Shown here piece after piece: positions 56,391-64,000 of a stretch of 64,000 nt of DNA; within the stretch, counting starts at the first letter, position 1; every line of letters starts with the position of its first letter. A program made the position numbers and the translations under genes. Under the pieces are notes generated by a model. It was not told where the DNA came from, did not search any database, and saw nothing but the letters and a program-made list of their open reading frames with translations. Source of the stretch: Frigoribacterium sp. CFBP 13712 (GTDB lineage Bacteria; Actinomycetota; Actinomycetes; Actinomycetales; Microbacteriaceae); contig NZ_JACYVH010000001.1 in assembly GCF_014842255.1 (NCBI RefSeq), positions 275,264 to 339,263 on the forward strand. Reading direction: 5' to 3'.

Positions 56391-58018
56391 GGCGTGCTCC
56401 CCTCGTCGACCGGTCCCCCGGCGGGTGTCGGTGCCGGCGACGAGTCGTCGCCCCGGGTCTCGCCCTCTCCGGAGGGGAAGACGAGCTGCACGTACTCGTT
56501 CGACCCGTACACGCGACCTGCCGCCCGCTCGGCCACGCCGTAGAGCGGCCCGGCTGCGAAGGTGAGCACGAGCGACACGAGGACCATCCCGGCCGTCGCG
56601 CCGACCATCGTGCGGGGGTTGGTGCGCTTCTGCTGCACGGCCACGCGACCCGGCGCCTCCTCGAGGTGCTCGGTGAACGGCGACTCGTGGTCGTCGACGT
56701 CGGCCTTCGGACGCCAGAATGCGAGGTTCCAGGCCCTCATGAGCGCGTAGAGGGTCAGCAGCGAGGTGAGGGCGCCGGCGCCGATCAGCACGTAGACGAG
56801 CGGATCGTCCAGTCGCGCGCCGGCCTCGAAGAGCGCCACCTTGCCGATGAAGCCCGAGAACGGCGGGATGCCGCCGAGATTGAGCGCCGGGATGAAGAAC
56901 AGCACCGCGATGATCGGGGCCGCCTTGAGGAGCCCGCCCAGTCTCGTGATGGAGGCCGTGCCTCCTCGGCGCTCGATCAGCCCCGCCCCGAGGAAGAGCG
57001 TCGTCTGAACGGTGATGTGGTGCACCACGTAGTAGATGGTGGCCGCCAGCCCCTCGACCGTGCCGAGGGCGATGCCGAAGATCATGTAGCCGATGTGACT
57101 GACCAGCGTGAACGAGAGCAGCCGCTTGATGTCGGCCTGCGCGACCGCGCCGAGGATGCCGACCACCATCGTCAGCAGCGCGATGATCAGCAGGTAGACG
57201 TTGACGTTGCTCTCGACGAAGAGCACGGTCTCGGTGCGGATGATCGCATAGACGCCGACCTTCGTCAGCAGACCCGCGAACACCGCCGTCACCGGCGCGG
57301 GCGCCGTCGGATACGAGTCGGGCAGCCAGAACGACAGCGGGAAGATCGCGGCCTTGATACCGAACGCGGTCAGCAGCATGACGTGGATGATCGTCTGCAC
57401 GTCGGCCGGGATGGTGTCCATCCGCTGGGCGATGTCGGCGATGTTCACCGTGCCGAGCGCGCCGTAGATCATCGCGATCGACGCGAGGAAGAGCACCGAC
57501 GAGACGAGGCTGACGACGATGTAGACCACGCCGGCGCGGATGCGCTGCTCGGTGCCGCCGAGGGTGATCAGCACGTAGCTGGCCACCAGCAGGATCTCGA
57601 AGCCGACGTAGAGGTTGAAGAGGTCGCCCGCGATGAAGGCGTTGAAGACCCCCGTCGCGAGGATGAGGTACGTGGGGTTGTAGATCGAGACCGGAGCCTC
57701 GCCGTCGCCGTCGGCCTGCCCCTGCCCGACCGAGAAGACGAACACGGCCAGCAGCACGATCGACGAGATGCTGAGCATCAGGGCGGCGAGGCGGTCGACC
57801 ACGAGGGTGATGCCGTACGGGGCCTCCCAGCCGCCGACCTGCACGGCGATGGCGCCCTGCGTGTCGACGACCACGAGCAGCACGAGGCTGATGACCACCA
57901 CGATGCCGAGGGCGACGATCGAGAGGATCGACTGGAGCCGCGGGCGGCGACCCGTGATCAATGCGGCGGCCGCGCCCAGGAGCGGGACGAGGACGACGAG
58001 GGGGACGAGGAAGCTCAT
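56387..58018 (-). CDS. mrpD: Mrp antiporter subunit D
   Basis: A 543-residue relative of complex I subunits NuoM/N with about 14 helices. The proton-channel segment F-G-I-K-A-A-I-F-P-L-S-F-W-L-P-D-S-Y-P-T near residue 220 holds the conserved Lys, and S-H-I-G-Y near 315 is also typical. It is one of the two large ion-translocating subunits. The start overlaps the mrpC stop and the stop overlaps mrpE. Confidence 0.95.
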   Translation of the reverse strand: MSFLVPLVVLVPLLGAAAALITGRRPRLQSILSIVALGIVVVISLVLLVVVDTQGAIAVQVGGWEAPYGITLVVDRLAALMLSISSIVLLAVFVFSVGQGQADGDGEAPVSIYNPTYLILATGVFNAFIAGDLFNLYVGFEILLVASYVLITLGGTEQRIRAGVVYIVVSLVSSVLFLASIAMIYGALGTVNIADIAQRMDTIPADVQTIIHVMLLTAFGIKAAIFPLSFWLPDSYPTAPAPVTAVFAGLLTKVGVYAIIRTETVLFVESNVNVYLLIIALLTMVVGILGAVAQADIKRLLSFTLVSHIGYMIFGIALGTVEGLAATIYYVVHHITVQTTLFLGAGLIERRGGTASITRLGGLLKAAPIIAVLFFIPALNLGGIPPFSGFIGKVALFEAGARLDDPLVYVLIGAGALTSLLTLYALMRAWNLAFWRPKADVDDHESPFTEHLEEAPGRVAVQQKRTNPRTMVGATAGMVLVSLVLTFAAGPLYGVAERAAGRVYGSNEYVQLVFPSGEGETRGDDSSPAPTPAGGPVDEGSTP

Positions 58019-58593
58019 GCGTTCTCGCTCTCGTCGGGCTGGTCGGTGCGGTCGGTGCGGCTGCGGCCGGTGCGGCTGGAACCGGCCGGGTCGGCGCGGC
58101 GCCCGGCTGTGTCGCCGGGCGCCGTCCGGCGGAGCGCCTCGGTCGGCACCGCCGCCTCGGCGCGATCACCGAACTCGGTGTCTCCGCCGGCCACGTCGTC
58201 GCCGTCGCTCTGCGAGTCCTCCTCTTCGGCGGGGACGCCGCGGCGCCCGATCTCGAGGTCCTCGACGTCGTCGACCACCGTGTCGACCTGGGCCAGGCGC
58301 CACGACCGGTAGATGAGCGCGAGCATGAAGGCCGAGATGCCGAAGGTGATGACGATCGCCGTCAGCACGAACGCCTGCGGCAGCGGATCGGCGAAGTCGA
58401 CCGGCGCGGCCTGGCCGTCGACGATGGGAGCAGCCCCGCGGCGACCCGACATGATGAGGATCAGGATGTTCGTCGCGTTGCCGACGAGCAGGAATCCGAG
58501 CAGCACCCGGGTCATGCTGCGCTCCAGCAGCAGGTAGACGCCGCAGGCGTAGAGCGCCGCCATGACGACGATCAGGACGAGCGAGACGCTCAT
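58015..58593 (-). CDS. mrpC: Mrp antiporter subunit C
   Basis: A NuoK-like subunit: residues 1-100 have three helices with G-F-L-L-V-G-N-A-T-N-I-L and D-P-L-P-Q-A-F-V-L-T-A-I-V-I. The protein continues for about 90 more residues as a charged Asp/Glu then Arg/Ser/Thr-rich cytoplasmic tail, making 192 residues against the usual 110-120. The ATG at 58593 overlaps the mrpA stop. Confidence 0.93.
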   Translation of the reverse strand: MSVSLVLIVVMAALYACGVYLLLERSMTRVLLGFLLVGNATNILILIMSGRRGAAPIVDGQAAPVDFADPLPQAFVLTAIVITFGISAFMLALIYRSWRLAQVDTVVDDVEDLEIGRRGVPAEEEDSQSDGDDVAGGDTEFGDRAEAAVPTEALRRTAPGDTAGRRADPAGSSRTGRSRTDRTDQPDESENA

Positions 58594-61592
58594 GCGCGGC
58601 CTCCGTCGGTCGAGGTCGGGCCGGAGACCGAGACGGGGAGCGTCTCGCCGGCGTCGTCGGGCTGCGGCACCGGCGAACCGGTGTCGTCTTCCTCTTCTTG
58701 TCGATCGACCTCGGCGCCGAGGCTGCGGAGGACGTCGAGCACGAGCCCGACGACGACGAGGTACACGCCGATGTCGAAGAAGGTCGAGGTGACGAACTCG
58801 AGGTGACCGAGCAGCGGGACCTCGCCTTCGACCCAGGTGGACGTGAGCGCGTCGGCCCCGAAGAAGAGGGGGACGAGCGCCGTCGCGCTGACCGTGAGCA
58901 GACCCGCGCCGAGCAGCTTGCCGGCGTCGAGCGGTGCGGCCGCACCGAGCTCGTACCGACCACCGGCGAGGTAGCGGGCGACGAACGCGAAGCCCGCGAC
59001 CAGCCCGCCGGCGAAACCGCCGCCCGGCGTGTTGTGCCCCGCGAAGAGCAGGTAGATCGAGACCACGATGATGGCGTGGAAGATGAGTCGGACGACGACT
59101 TCGAGCAGGATCGACCTGTTCTGCGGCGCCAGCTTGCGACCGGCGAGGAGCCAGGCGCGACGGTCGCCCTCCGTGCTGTCGCCGATCTGCACGGTCGATC
59201 CGCCGTCGGGCACGACGGGTGCCGGCTCGCGCAGGGGGCGGACACGGGCGAGGAAGCGCTGCGCCCGTGTGCGACGTGCGGGTCGCGGCAGGATGTCGGC
59301 TCGCGAGGTGATGAAGACCAGGCTGGCGACACCCGTGGCCGCGACGATGAGCACGGCGATCTCGCCCATGGTGTCCCAGCCGCGGATGTCGACGAGGGTG
59401 ACGTTCACGACGTTCTTGCCGTGACCGCCGTCGACGGCGAGCGACGGGAACGCCCCCGAGATCGTCGCACCGGGCCGGGCGCCGAGCGCGACCACGGCGA
59501 TGGCCGCCATGACGGAGCCGACGGCCACGCCGATGACGGCGCGCGCGACCCGGTGCGTCCGGCCGTTGCGGTCGCCGAGACGGGCGGGCAGGCGCCGCAG
59601 CACCAGCACGAAGGCGATGAGGGTGATCGTCTCGATGAGCGCCTGCGTCAGGGCGAGGTCGGGCGCCCCATGGAGGGCGAACAGGGCGGCCATGCCGTAA
59701 CCCGTCACCCCGACGAGCACCACGGCCTGGAAGCGCTTGTTCGACAGCGCCGCGGCGATCGCACCGACGATCATCAGGACGCCTATCGCGAGCTGAGCGG
59801 GATAGTCGAAGAGCACGGCCGTGCTCGGCCAGGTGCGGTTCAGCGACAGCGTCACGATGGACGAGGCGATGAACACCACGAGGATCGTCGCCAGGTAGAA
59901 CGGCAGCGAACCGCGCTGGGTCGTCGCGGTCGTGCGCGAGGCCGTGCGGTCGATGCCCGCCATGATGCGGACGTACCCGTCGGAGGCGCGGGGCAGGAAC
60001 GAGACCGCCTTCTGGAACGCGGACACCCGGTCGCGCTGCCAGAACATCAGGGCGCCGACCGCCAGCGAGATGGCGGTCAGCCCCAGCGCGGGCTCGAGAC
60101 CGTGCCACAGCGCCAGGTAGTACGGCTCGTGGTCGCCGCCGCCCGCCGGGAGGGTGTCGGCGTAGCGGGCGAACACCGGGTCGACGGGGTGCGAGAGGAG
60201 ACCGAGCACGAGACCCGCGACGGCGAGGACGACGGGGGCGAACAGGAAGTCGATGTGCTCGCGGACGAAGTCGACCGGTTCGACGCCCTTCTTGCGGGCG
60301 AAGGCCCCCCAGAGGAACCGCAGGCTGTAGGCCGTGGTGAGGATCGATCCGACCACGACGCCCACCAGGGCGATGACGCCCCAGACGGCACCGGACTCGG
60401 CGTCGTGCAGCAGGGCGGTCAGCACGGCCTCCTTCGCGACGAATCCGAAGGTCGGCGGGACGCCCGCCATGGAGGCGAGCGCGAGCACCGTCACGACCAG
60501 GAGCACCGGCGTCTGACGACCGAGACCGCTGAGCTTGCGGAGATCCCGGGTGCCCGTGCGGTGATCGATGACGCCCACGACGAGGAAGAGCGTCGACTTG
60601 AACAGCGCGTGGGCGACGAGCAGCGCCAAGCCGGCGAGGGCGGCGTCGCGGGTGCCGTAGCCGACGACGATCGTGAGGAACCCGAGCTGGCTGACCGTGC
60701 CGTACGCGAGGACGAGCTTCAGGTCGTGCTGCCGCAGAGCGCGATAGCCGCCGAGCACCATCGTCACCACGCCGACGGTGACGATGATCTCCTGCCAGCC
60801 GGGCGAGTCGTGGTAGCCGGGCGCCAGTCGGGCGACGAGGTAGATGCCCGCCTTGACCATGGCGGCGGCGTGCAGGTACGCGCTGACCGGTGTCGGGGCG
60901 GCCATGGCGGCCGGCAGCCAGAAGTGGAACGGCACGAGGGCGGATTTCGACAGGGCGCCGACGAGCACCAGCACGACGGCCACCGTGACGGCCGTGCCCG
61001 ACGGGGGCTCGGCGACGAGCGCGGAGAGGGAGCTCGTGCCGCCCTGCACGGCGAGGATGACGAGACCCACCAGCATGGCGAGGCCGCCCGCGGTGGTGAC
61101 GATCAGGGCCTGCAGAGCGGCGCCGCGGCTGGCCTGCTTCGACGTGTAGTGCCCGATCAGCAGGTACGAGAAGACGCTCGTGGCCTCCCAGAAGACGAAG
61201 AGCACGAAGACGTCGTCGCTCGTGACGAGGCCGTACATGGCCCCGGCGAACGCGACCAGGACGGCCGCGAATCGCGCGAGCCCTGCCTCGTCGCTGTGGA
61301 AGTAGCGGGCGCAGTAGACGAGCACGAGCCCGCCGATGCCGGTCACGACCAGGGCGAGGACCCAGGCCAGGACGTCCATCCGCAGGGTGAGCGAGATCGC
61401 CAGCTGCGGGATCCACGGCACGGTCTCTTCGGGGACGTCCCCCGACAGGACCGCGGGCCCCTGCAGGGCCGTGAAGACGAAGACCGCGAACGGGACGAGC
61501 GAGGCCCACAGGAACAGCGACGTGCCGAGACGGCGACCGATGGCCGCGACGACCACGGCGGCCACCGCGAAGGCTGTCAGGGCTACGATCAC
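58590..61592 (-). CDS. mrpA: Fused Mrp antiporter subunits A and B
   Basis: A 1000-residue protein. Residues 1-500 are the NuoL-like antiporter core (F-V-F-W-E-A-T-S-V-F-S-Y-L-L-I-G-H-Y near 130, and A-M-A-A-P-T-P-V-S-A-Y-L-H-A-A near 235). Residues 600-770 carry the MrpA-specific extra helices. The C-terminal region from about 830 is an MrpB domain (G-H-N-T-P-G-G-G-F-A-G-G-L and F-D-I-G-V-Y-L-V-V-V-G). There is no separate mrpB, so the operon is mrpA/B-C-D-E-F-G and is complete. The start is GTG at 61592 with GGAGG ahead. Confidence 0.95.
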   Translation of the reverse strand: MIVALTAFAVAAVVVAAIGRRLGTSLFLWASLVPFAVFVFTALQGPAVLSGDVPEETVPWIPQLAISLTLRMDVLAWVLALVVTGIGGLVLVYCARYFHSDEAGLARFAAVLVAFAGAMYGLVTSDDVFVLFVFWEATSVFSYLLIGHYTSKQASRGAALQALIVTTAGGLAMLVGLVILAVQGGTSSLSALVAEPPSGTAVTVAVVLVLVGALSKSALVPFHFWLPAAMAAPTPVSAYLHAAAMVKAGIYLVARLAPGYHDSPGWQEIIVTVGVVTMVLGGYRALRQHDLKLVLAYGTVSQLGFLTIVVGYGTRDAALAGLALLVAHALFKSTLFLVVGVIDHRTGTRDLRKLSGLGRQTPVLLVVTVLALASMAGVPPTFGFVAKEAVLTALLHDAESGAVWGVIALVGVVVGSILTTAYSLRFLWGAFARKKGVEPVDFVREHIDFLFAPVVLAVAGLVLGLLSHPVDPVFARYADTLPAGGGDHEPYYLALWHGLEPALGLTAISLAVGALMFWQRDRVSAFQKAVSFLPRASDGYVRIMAGIDRTASRTTATTQRGSLPFYLATILVVFIASSIVTLSLNRTWPSTAVLFDYPAQLAIGVLMIVGAIAAALSNKRFQAVVLVGVTGYGMAALFALHGAPDLALTQALIETITLIAFVLVLRRLPARLGDRNGRTHRVARAVIGVAVGSVMAAIAVVALGARPGATISGAFPSLAVDGGHGKNVVNVTLVDIRGWDTMGEIAVLIVAATGVASLVFITSRADILPRPARRTRAQRFLARVRPLREPAPVVPDGGSTVQIGDSTEGDRRAWLLAGRKLAPQNRSILLEVVVRLIFHAIIVVSIYLLFAGHNTPGGGFAGGLVAGFAFVARYLAGGRYELGAAAPLDAGKLLGAGLLTVSATALVPLFFGADALTSTWVEGEVPLLGHLEFVTSTFFDIGVYLVVVGLVLDVLRSLGAEVDRQEEEDDTGSPVPQPDDAGETLPVSVSGPTSTDGGRA

Positions 61593-61739
61593 GACGACCT
61601 CCGTCGGCTGGCGACCTCGTCTACCGATCGGGATGAACGGGCGCGGGGAGTCGGGCGGAGAGTCCAGACTACCTTGCAGGCACCTGGGAACGCCCGGTCG
61701 CGTTCGCCCCGGGGCCGACCCGGGCCGACCCCGGAGGCC

Positions 61740-62519
61740 TCAGGAGTGCCCGAGGTGCGCCCGGAGATCCGCCAGCTCGGCCAGCAGTCGCGCGACGGCC
61801 TGCGGGTCGGCCACCCGGTGCCCCGCTCGCGACTCCCCCGGTCCGACCTTGACGGCCAGATCGCCATCGCCGAGGGCCGCGAAGCCGTCCTCGTCGGTGA
61901 CGTCGTCGCCGGCGTAGAGCACCCCGGTCGCGCCCACGATGTCGCGCAGCCGATCGATGCCGTCGTTCTTGCCCGTCGAGCGGACGGCGTACTCTAGCAC
62001 GTTCTTGCCCGTCCGCGCATGGATGCCGTCGAGCGCGCCGACCGTGCGCCGCGCCTCCGCCAGGACCGTCTCGGTGGTCTCGTCGTCGGCGAGGCGCGTG
62101 TGGAGGGCGAGACCGGCGGGCTTCTCTTCCACGAAGACGCCCTCGTGCCCCGCGGCCGCCGCGTGCACGGCGTCCGAGAGGCGGGCGCGCGCCGCGACCT
62201 CGTCGGGGGTGAGCGAGGTCTCGTGGCCGTCCATCCGCAGCTCGATGCCGTGCGAGCCCACCAGCAGCACCTCGTCGGGCGTCTCGCTGATCGCGCTCAA
62301 CGAGGCGAGGTCGCGCCCCGAGACGAGGGCCACCGTGGTCGACTCGGCCGCCGCGAGTCGTGAGATCGCGGCGAGCGCCTCGGGCAGCGCCCTGGCCTCG
62401 AGGGGCGCGTCGACCTCGGGCGCGAGCGTGCCGTCGAAGTCGAGGGCGACGAGGAGGCGCGGGGTCGTCGCGAGACGACCGAGCGCGTCGGACAGGGCGC
62501 GGGGGTCTTCGGAGGTCAT
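61740..62519 (-). CDS. otsB: Trehalose-6-phosphate phosphatase
   Basis: OtsB dephosphorylates trehalose 6-phosphate to trehalose. The 259-residue HAD-family protein has the nucleophile motif A-L-D-F-D-G-T-L-A-P near residue 25, V-S-G-R-D near 68, G-S-H-G-I-E near 88, and the metal-binding A-G-D-D-V-T-D-E-D-G near 200. Its ATG overlaps the otsA stop as ATGA. It follows directly downstream of otsA. Confidence 0.95.
   Translation of the reverse strand: MTSEDPRALSDALGRLATTPRLLVALDFDGTLAPEVDAPLEARALPEALAAISRLAAAESTTVALVSGRDLASLSAISETPDEVLLVGSHGIELRMDGHETSLTPDEVAARARLSDAVHAAAAGHEGVFVEEKPAGLALHTRLADDETTETVLAEARRTVGALDGIHARTGKNVLEYAVRSTGKNDGIDRLRDIVGATGVLYAGDDVTDEDGFAALGDGDLAVKVGPGESRAGHRVADPQAVARLLAELADLRAHLGHS
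62450..62461 (+). repeat. CGAGGAGGCGCG copy in otsB
   Basis: Opposite to the coding strand, translated Arg-Leu-Leu-Val directly ahead of the catalytic D-F-D-G motif. The preceding base is A, so it is a 13-of-14 match. Confidence 0.78.
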
Positions 62520-64000
62520 TCGGCGGTGCTCTCTTCGGTCGTATTAGTCGCCCCGGCGTCCGCCGGGGTGATCTGCTGGCCGGGGCGCACGTTCTCGAGC
62601 GCCTGCAGGAACGACGCCGACCACTTGGCCACGTCGTTGTCGAGCACCCGGCGACGCAGGGCCCGCATGCGGGTCGTGCGGTCGCGGCGCGGCATCTCGA
62701 TCGCCCGCATGATGGTGTTCTTCAACCCGCCGATGTCGTGCGGGTTGATCAGCAGCGCGGTCTTGAGCTCGTCGGCGGCGCCGGCGAACTCGCTGAGCAC
62801 GAGCACGCCGTCGTTGTCGCGGCGGACGGCGACGTACTCTTTCGCGACGAGGTTCATGCCGTCCCGGAGGGCCGTGACGAGCATGACGTCGGCCGCTAGG
62901 TAGAGGGCGACCATCTCTTCGCGCGGATAGCCGTGGTGGTGGTAGCTGATGGCGGTGTGGCTCATCGTGGCGTAGTCGCCGTTGACGCGGCCGACGGTCA
63001 GCTCGATCTCGTCGCGCAGCTGCTTGTAGGTCTCGACCCGCTCGCGGCTCGGGCTCGCGACCTGCACCAGCGTGGCGTCCTCGACGCTGAGGCGGCCGTC
63101 GGCGAGCAGCTCGCCGAACGCCTTCATGCGGTGCCGGATGCCCTTCGTGTAGTCGAGTCGGTCGACCCCGAGCATCACGGTCTTGGGGTTGCCGAGCCCC
63201 TCGCGGATCTCTCGCGCCCTGGCCTGGATGTCGGGCCGCGCGGCGAGCTCCTCGTAGCTGGCGGCGTCGATCGAGATCGGGAAGTGCTTCGCGAGCACCC
63301 GGCGGACCTTCTTGCCGCGCTTCGACACGGGAGCCGACTCGTCGTCGACGGGCACCTCGACGTACGGGCGGGTGGTGCCGTAGCCGAGCAGATGCCGGAC
63401 GGCGCGAGAGAAGTTCGACGCGTCGTCGGCGCGCTGGAACCCGATCACGTCGGCGCCGAGCAGCCCCTCGAGGATCTGCTTGCGCCACGGCAGCTGCGAG
63501 AAGATGCCGAGCGGCGGGAACGGGATGTGGTTGAAGAAGCCGATGGTGAGGTCGGGGCGGGCCTCGCGGAGCATCCGCGGCACGAGCTGCAGCTGGTAGT
63601 CCTGGACCCAGATGGTGCCGCCCTCCTCCGTGATCTCGGCGGCGCGATCGGCGAAGCGCTGGTTGACCTGCACGTAGGCCTCCCACCAGACGCGGTGGTA
63701 GGTCGGGGCGGCGATGACGTCGTGGTAGAGCGGCCACAGGGTGTCGTTGCTGAACCCCTCGTAGTACCGCTGCACCTCTTCGGCGCTGAGCGGCACCGGG
63801 ACGATCGAGATGCCCTGGTCGTCGAACGGCTCGAACTCGAGGTCCGGCTGACCGGCCCAGCCGACCCAGGCGCCGTCGTTGGCCTTCATGACCGGCTCGA
63901 GGGCCGTGACCAGGCCGCCGGGCGAGTGCTGCCACGAGGCGCTGCCGTCGTCGGCGATCACCCGGTCGACGGGGAGGCGGTTGGAGACGACGACGAAGCC
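62516..64000 (-). CDS. otsA: Trehalose-6-phosphate synthase (5' end outside the window)
   Basis: OtsA joins UDP- or ADP/GDP-glucose to glucose 6-phosphate. The 494 visible residues include the substrate-binding loop V-V-S-N-R-L-P-V at the window edge. W-V-Q-D-Y-Q-L-Q-L-V-P near 135 is followed by F-F-N-H-I-P-F-P-P and then G-V-D-R-L-D-Y-T-K-G-I. The C-terminal R-D-G-M-N-L-V-A-K-E-Y and V-L-S-E-F-A-G-A-A are also present. The frame continues beyond 64000 without a stop; only a handful of N-terminal residues should be missing. Confidence 0.95.
   Translation of the reverse strand, partial: GFVVVSNRLPVDRVIADDGSASWQHSPGGLVTALEPVMKANDGAWVGWAGQPDLEFEPFDDQGISIVPVPLSAEEVQRYYEGFSNDTLWPLYHDVIAAPTYHRVWWEAYVQVNQRFADRAAEITEEGGTIWVQDYQLQLVPRMLREARPDLTIGFFNHIPFPPLGIFSQLPWRKQILEGLLGADVIGFQRADDASNFSRAVRHLLGYGTTRPYVEVPVDDESAPVSKRGKKVRRVLAKHFPISIDAASYEELAARPDIQARAREIREGLGNPKTVMLGVDRLDYTKGIRHRMKAFGELLADGRLSVEDATLVQVASPSRERVETYKQLRDEIELTVGRVNGDYATMSHTAISYHHHGYPREEMVALYLAADVMLVTALRDGMNLVAKEYVAVRRDNDGVLVLSEFAGAADELKTALLINPHDIGGLKNTIMRAIEMPRRDRTTRMRALRRRVLDNDVAKWSASFLQALENVRPGQQITPADAGATNTTEESTAE

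Noticed and set aside
58698-61997. A 1099-codon open frame on the plus strand opposite mrpA
   Set aside because: Antisense shadow; extremely rich in Arg, Asp, Glu, Gly and His with no hydrophobic or domain structure.

Overview
The window is a gene-dense, very GC-rich stretch of bacterial chromosome. Codons end almost always in G or C, start codons are often GTG, and many genes overlap by ATGA, GTGA or TGATG. Gene content and order point to an actinomycete of the family Microbacteriaceae: rpsP-KH-rimM-trmD, rplS-lepB-rnhB-DUF2469-yraN-comM-dprA, ffh, ftsY, smc-mutM-rnc-rpmF-yceD, thiL-DUF3515-ddl-gpsA-plsC-murA-leuDC, and ilvD-ilvBN-ilvC. The genus cannot be fixed from the sequence alone. I see no phage, insertion sequence, CRISPR array or plasmid gene; this is core chromosome with a few accessory insertions.

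Layout. 1-8334 (minus): ribosomal protein S16 and its tRNA/rRNA-maturation partners, L19, signal peptidase, RNase HII, then the comM-dprA DNA-processing pair and the first codons of a probable xerC. 8636-14311: a YbdK-type carboxylate-amine ligase, the SRP GTPase Ffh and its receptor FtsY, and a TerC-family transporter behind a yybP-ykoY type Mn2+ riboswitch. 14455-20734 (minus): smc, mutM, rnc, rpmF and yceD. 20746-25353: a moxR/DUF58/transglutaminase cluster. 25461-30844: coaD, recG, an acyl-CoA dehydrogenase and rsmD. 30878-39045: thiL, a DUF3515 lipoprotein, ddl, gpsA, plsC, murA and leuDC. 39256-45674 (plus, accessory in character): two tandem membrane-anchored PQQ-like beta-propeller paralogues, tRNA-Glu (minus), an MFS exporter overlapping an alpha/beta hydrolase, and a metallo-beta-lactamase-fold enzyme. 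45774-54895 (minus): serA, two small membrane proteins translationally coupled to mtlD, then ilvC, ilvN, ilvB, ilvD. 54950-61592 (minus): a complete Mrp cation/proton antiporter operon with mrpA and mrpB fused. 61740-64000 (minus): otsB and otsA (cut by the window end) for trehalose synthesis.

How the genes work together. SRP (Ffh), its receptor (FtsY) and signal peptidase form a secretion set. LeuCD, IlvBNCD and SerA are amino-acid biosynthesis. Ddl, MurA, GpsA and PlsC feed peptidoglycan and phospholipid. Mrp and OtsBA are plausibly the cell's salt and osmotic-stress answer, and TerC its manganese response.

The most unusual signal belongs to no single gene. A short DNA word, CCGAGGAGGCGCGG (core CGAGGAGGCGCG), occurs 17 times as the exact 12-mer and 12 times as the full 14-mer, in both orientations, between genes and inside genes in all three reading frames. 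Two copies form an 18-bp perfect hairpin at 14331-14375 and another two do so at 32451-32497. Balanced orientation, use of inverted pairs as terminators, and placement in unconserved protein segments resemble DNA-uptake-sequence or REP-like families. The window also carries dprA and comM. This is my main candidate for something undescribed.
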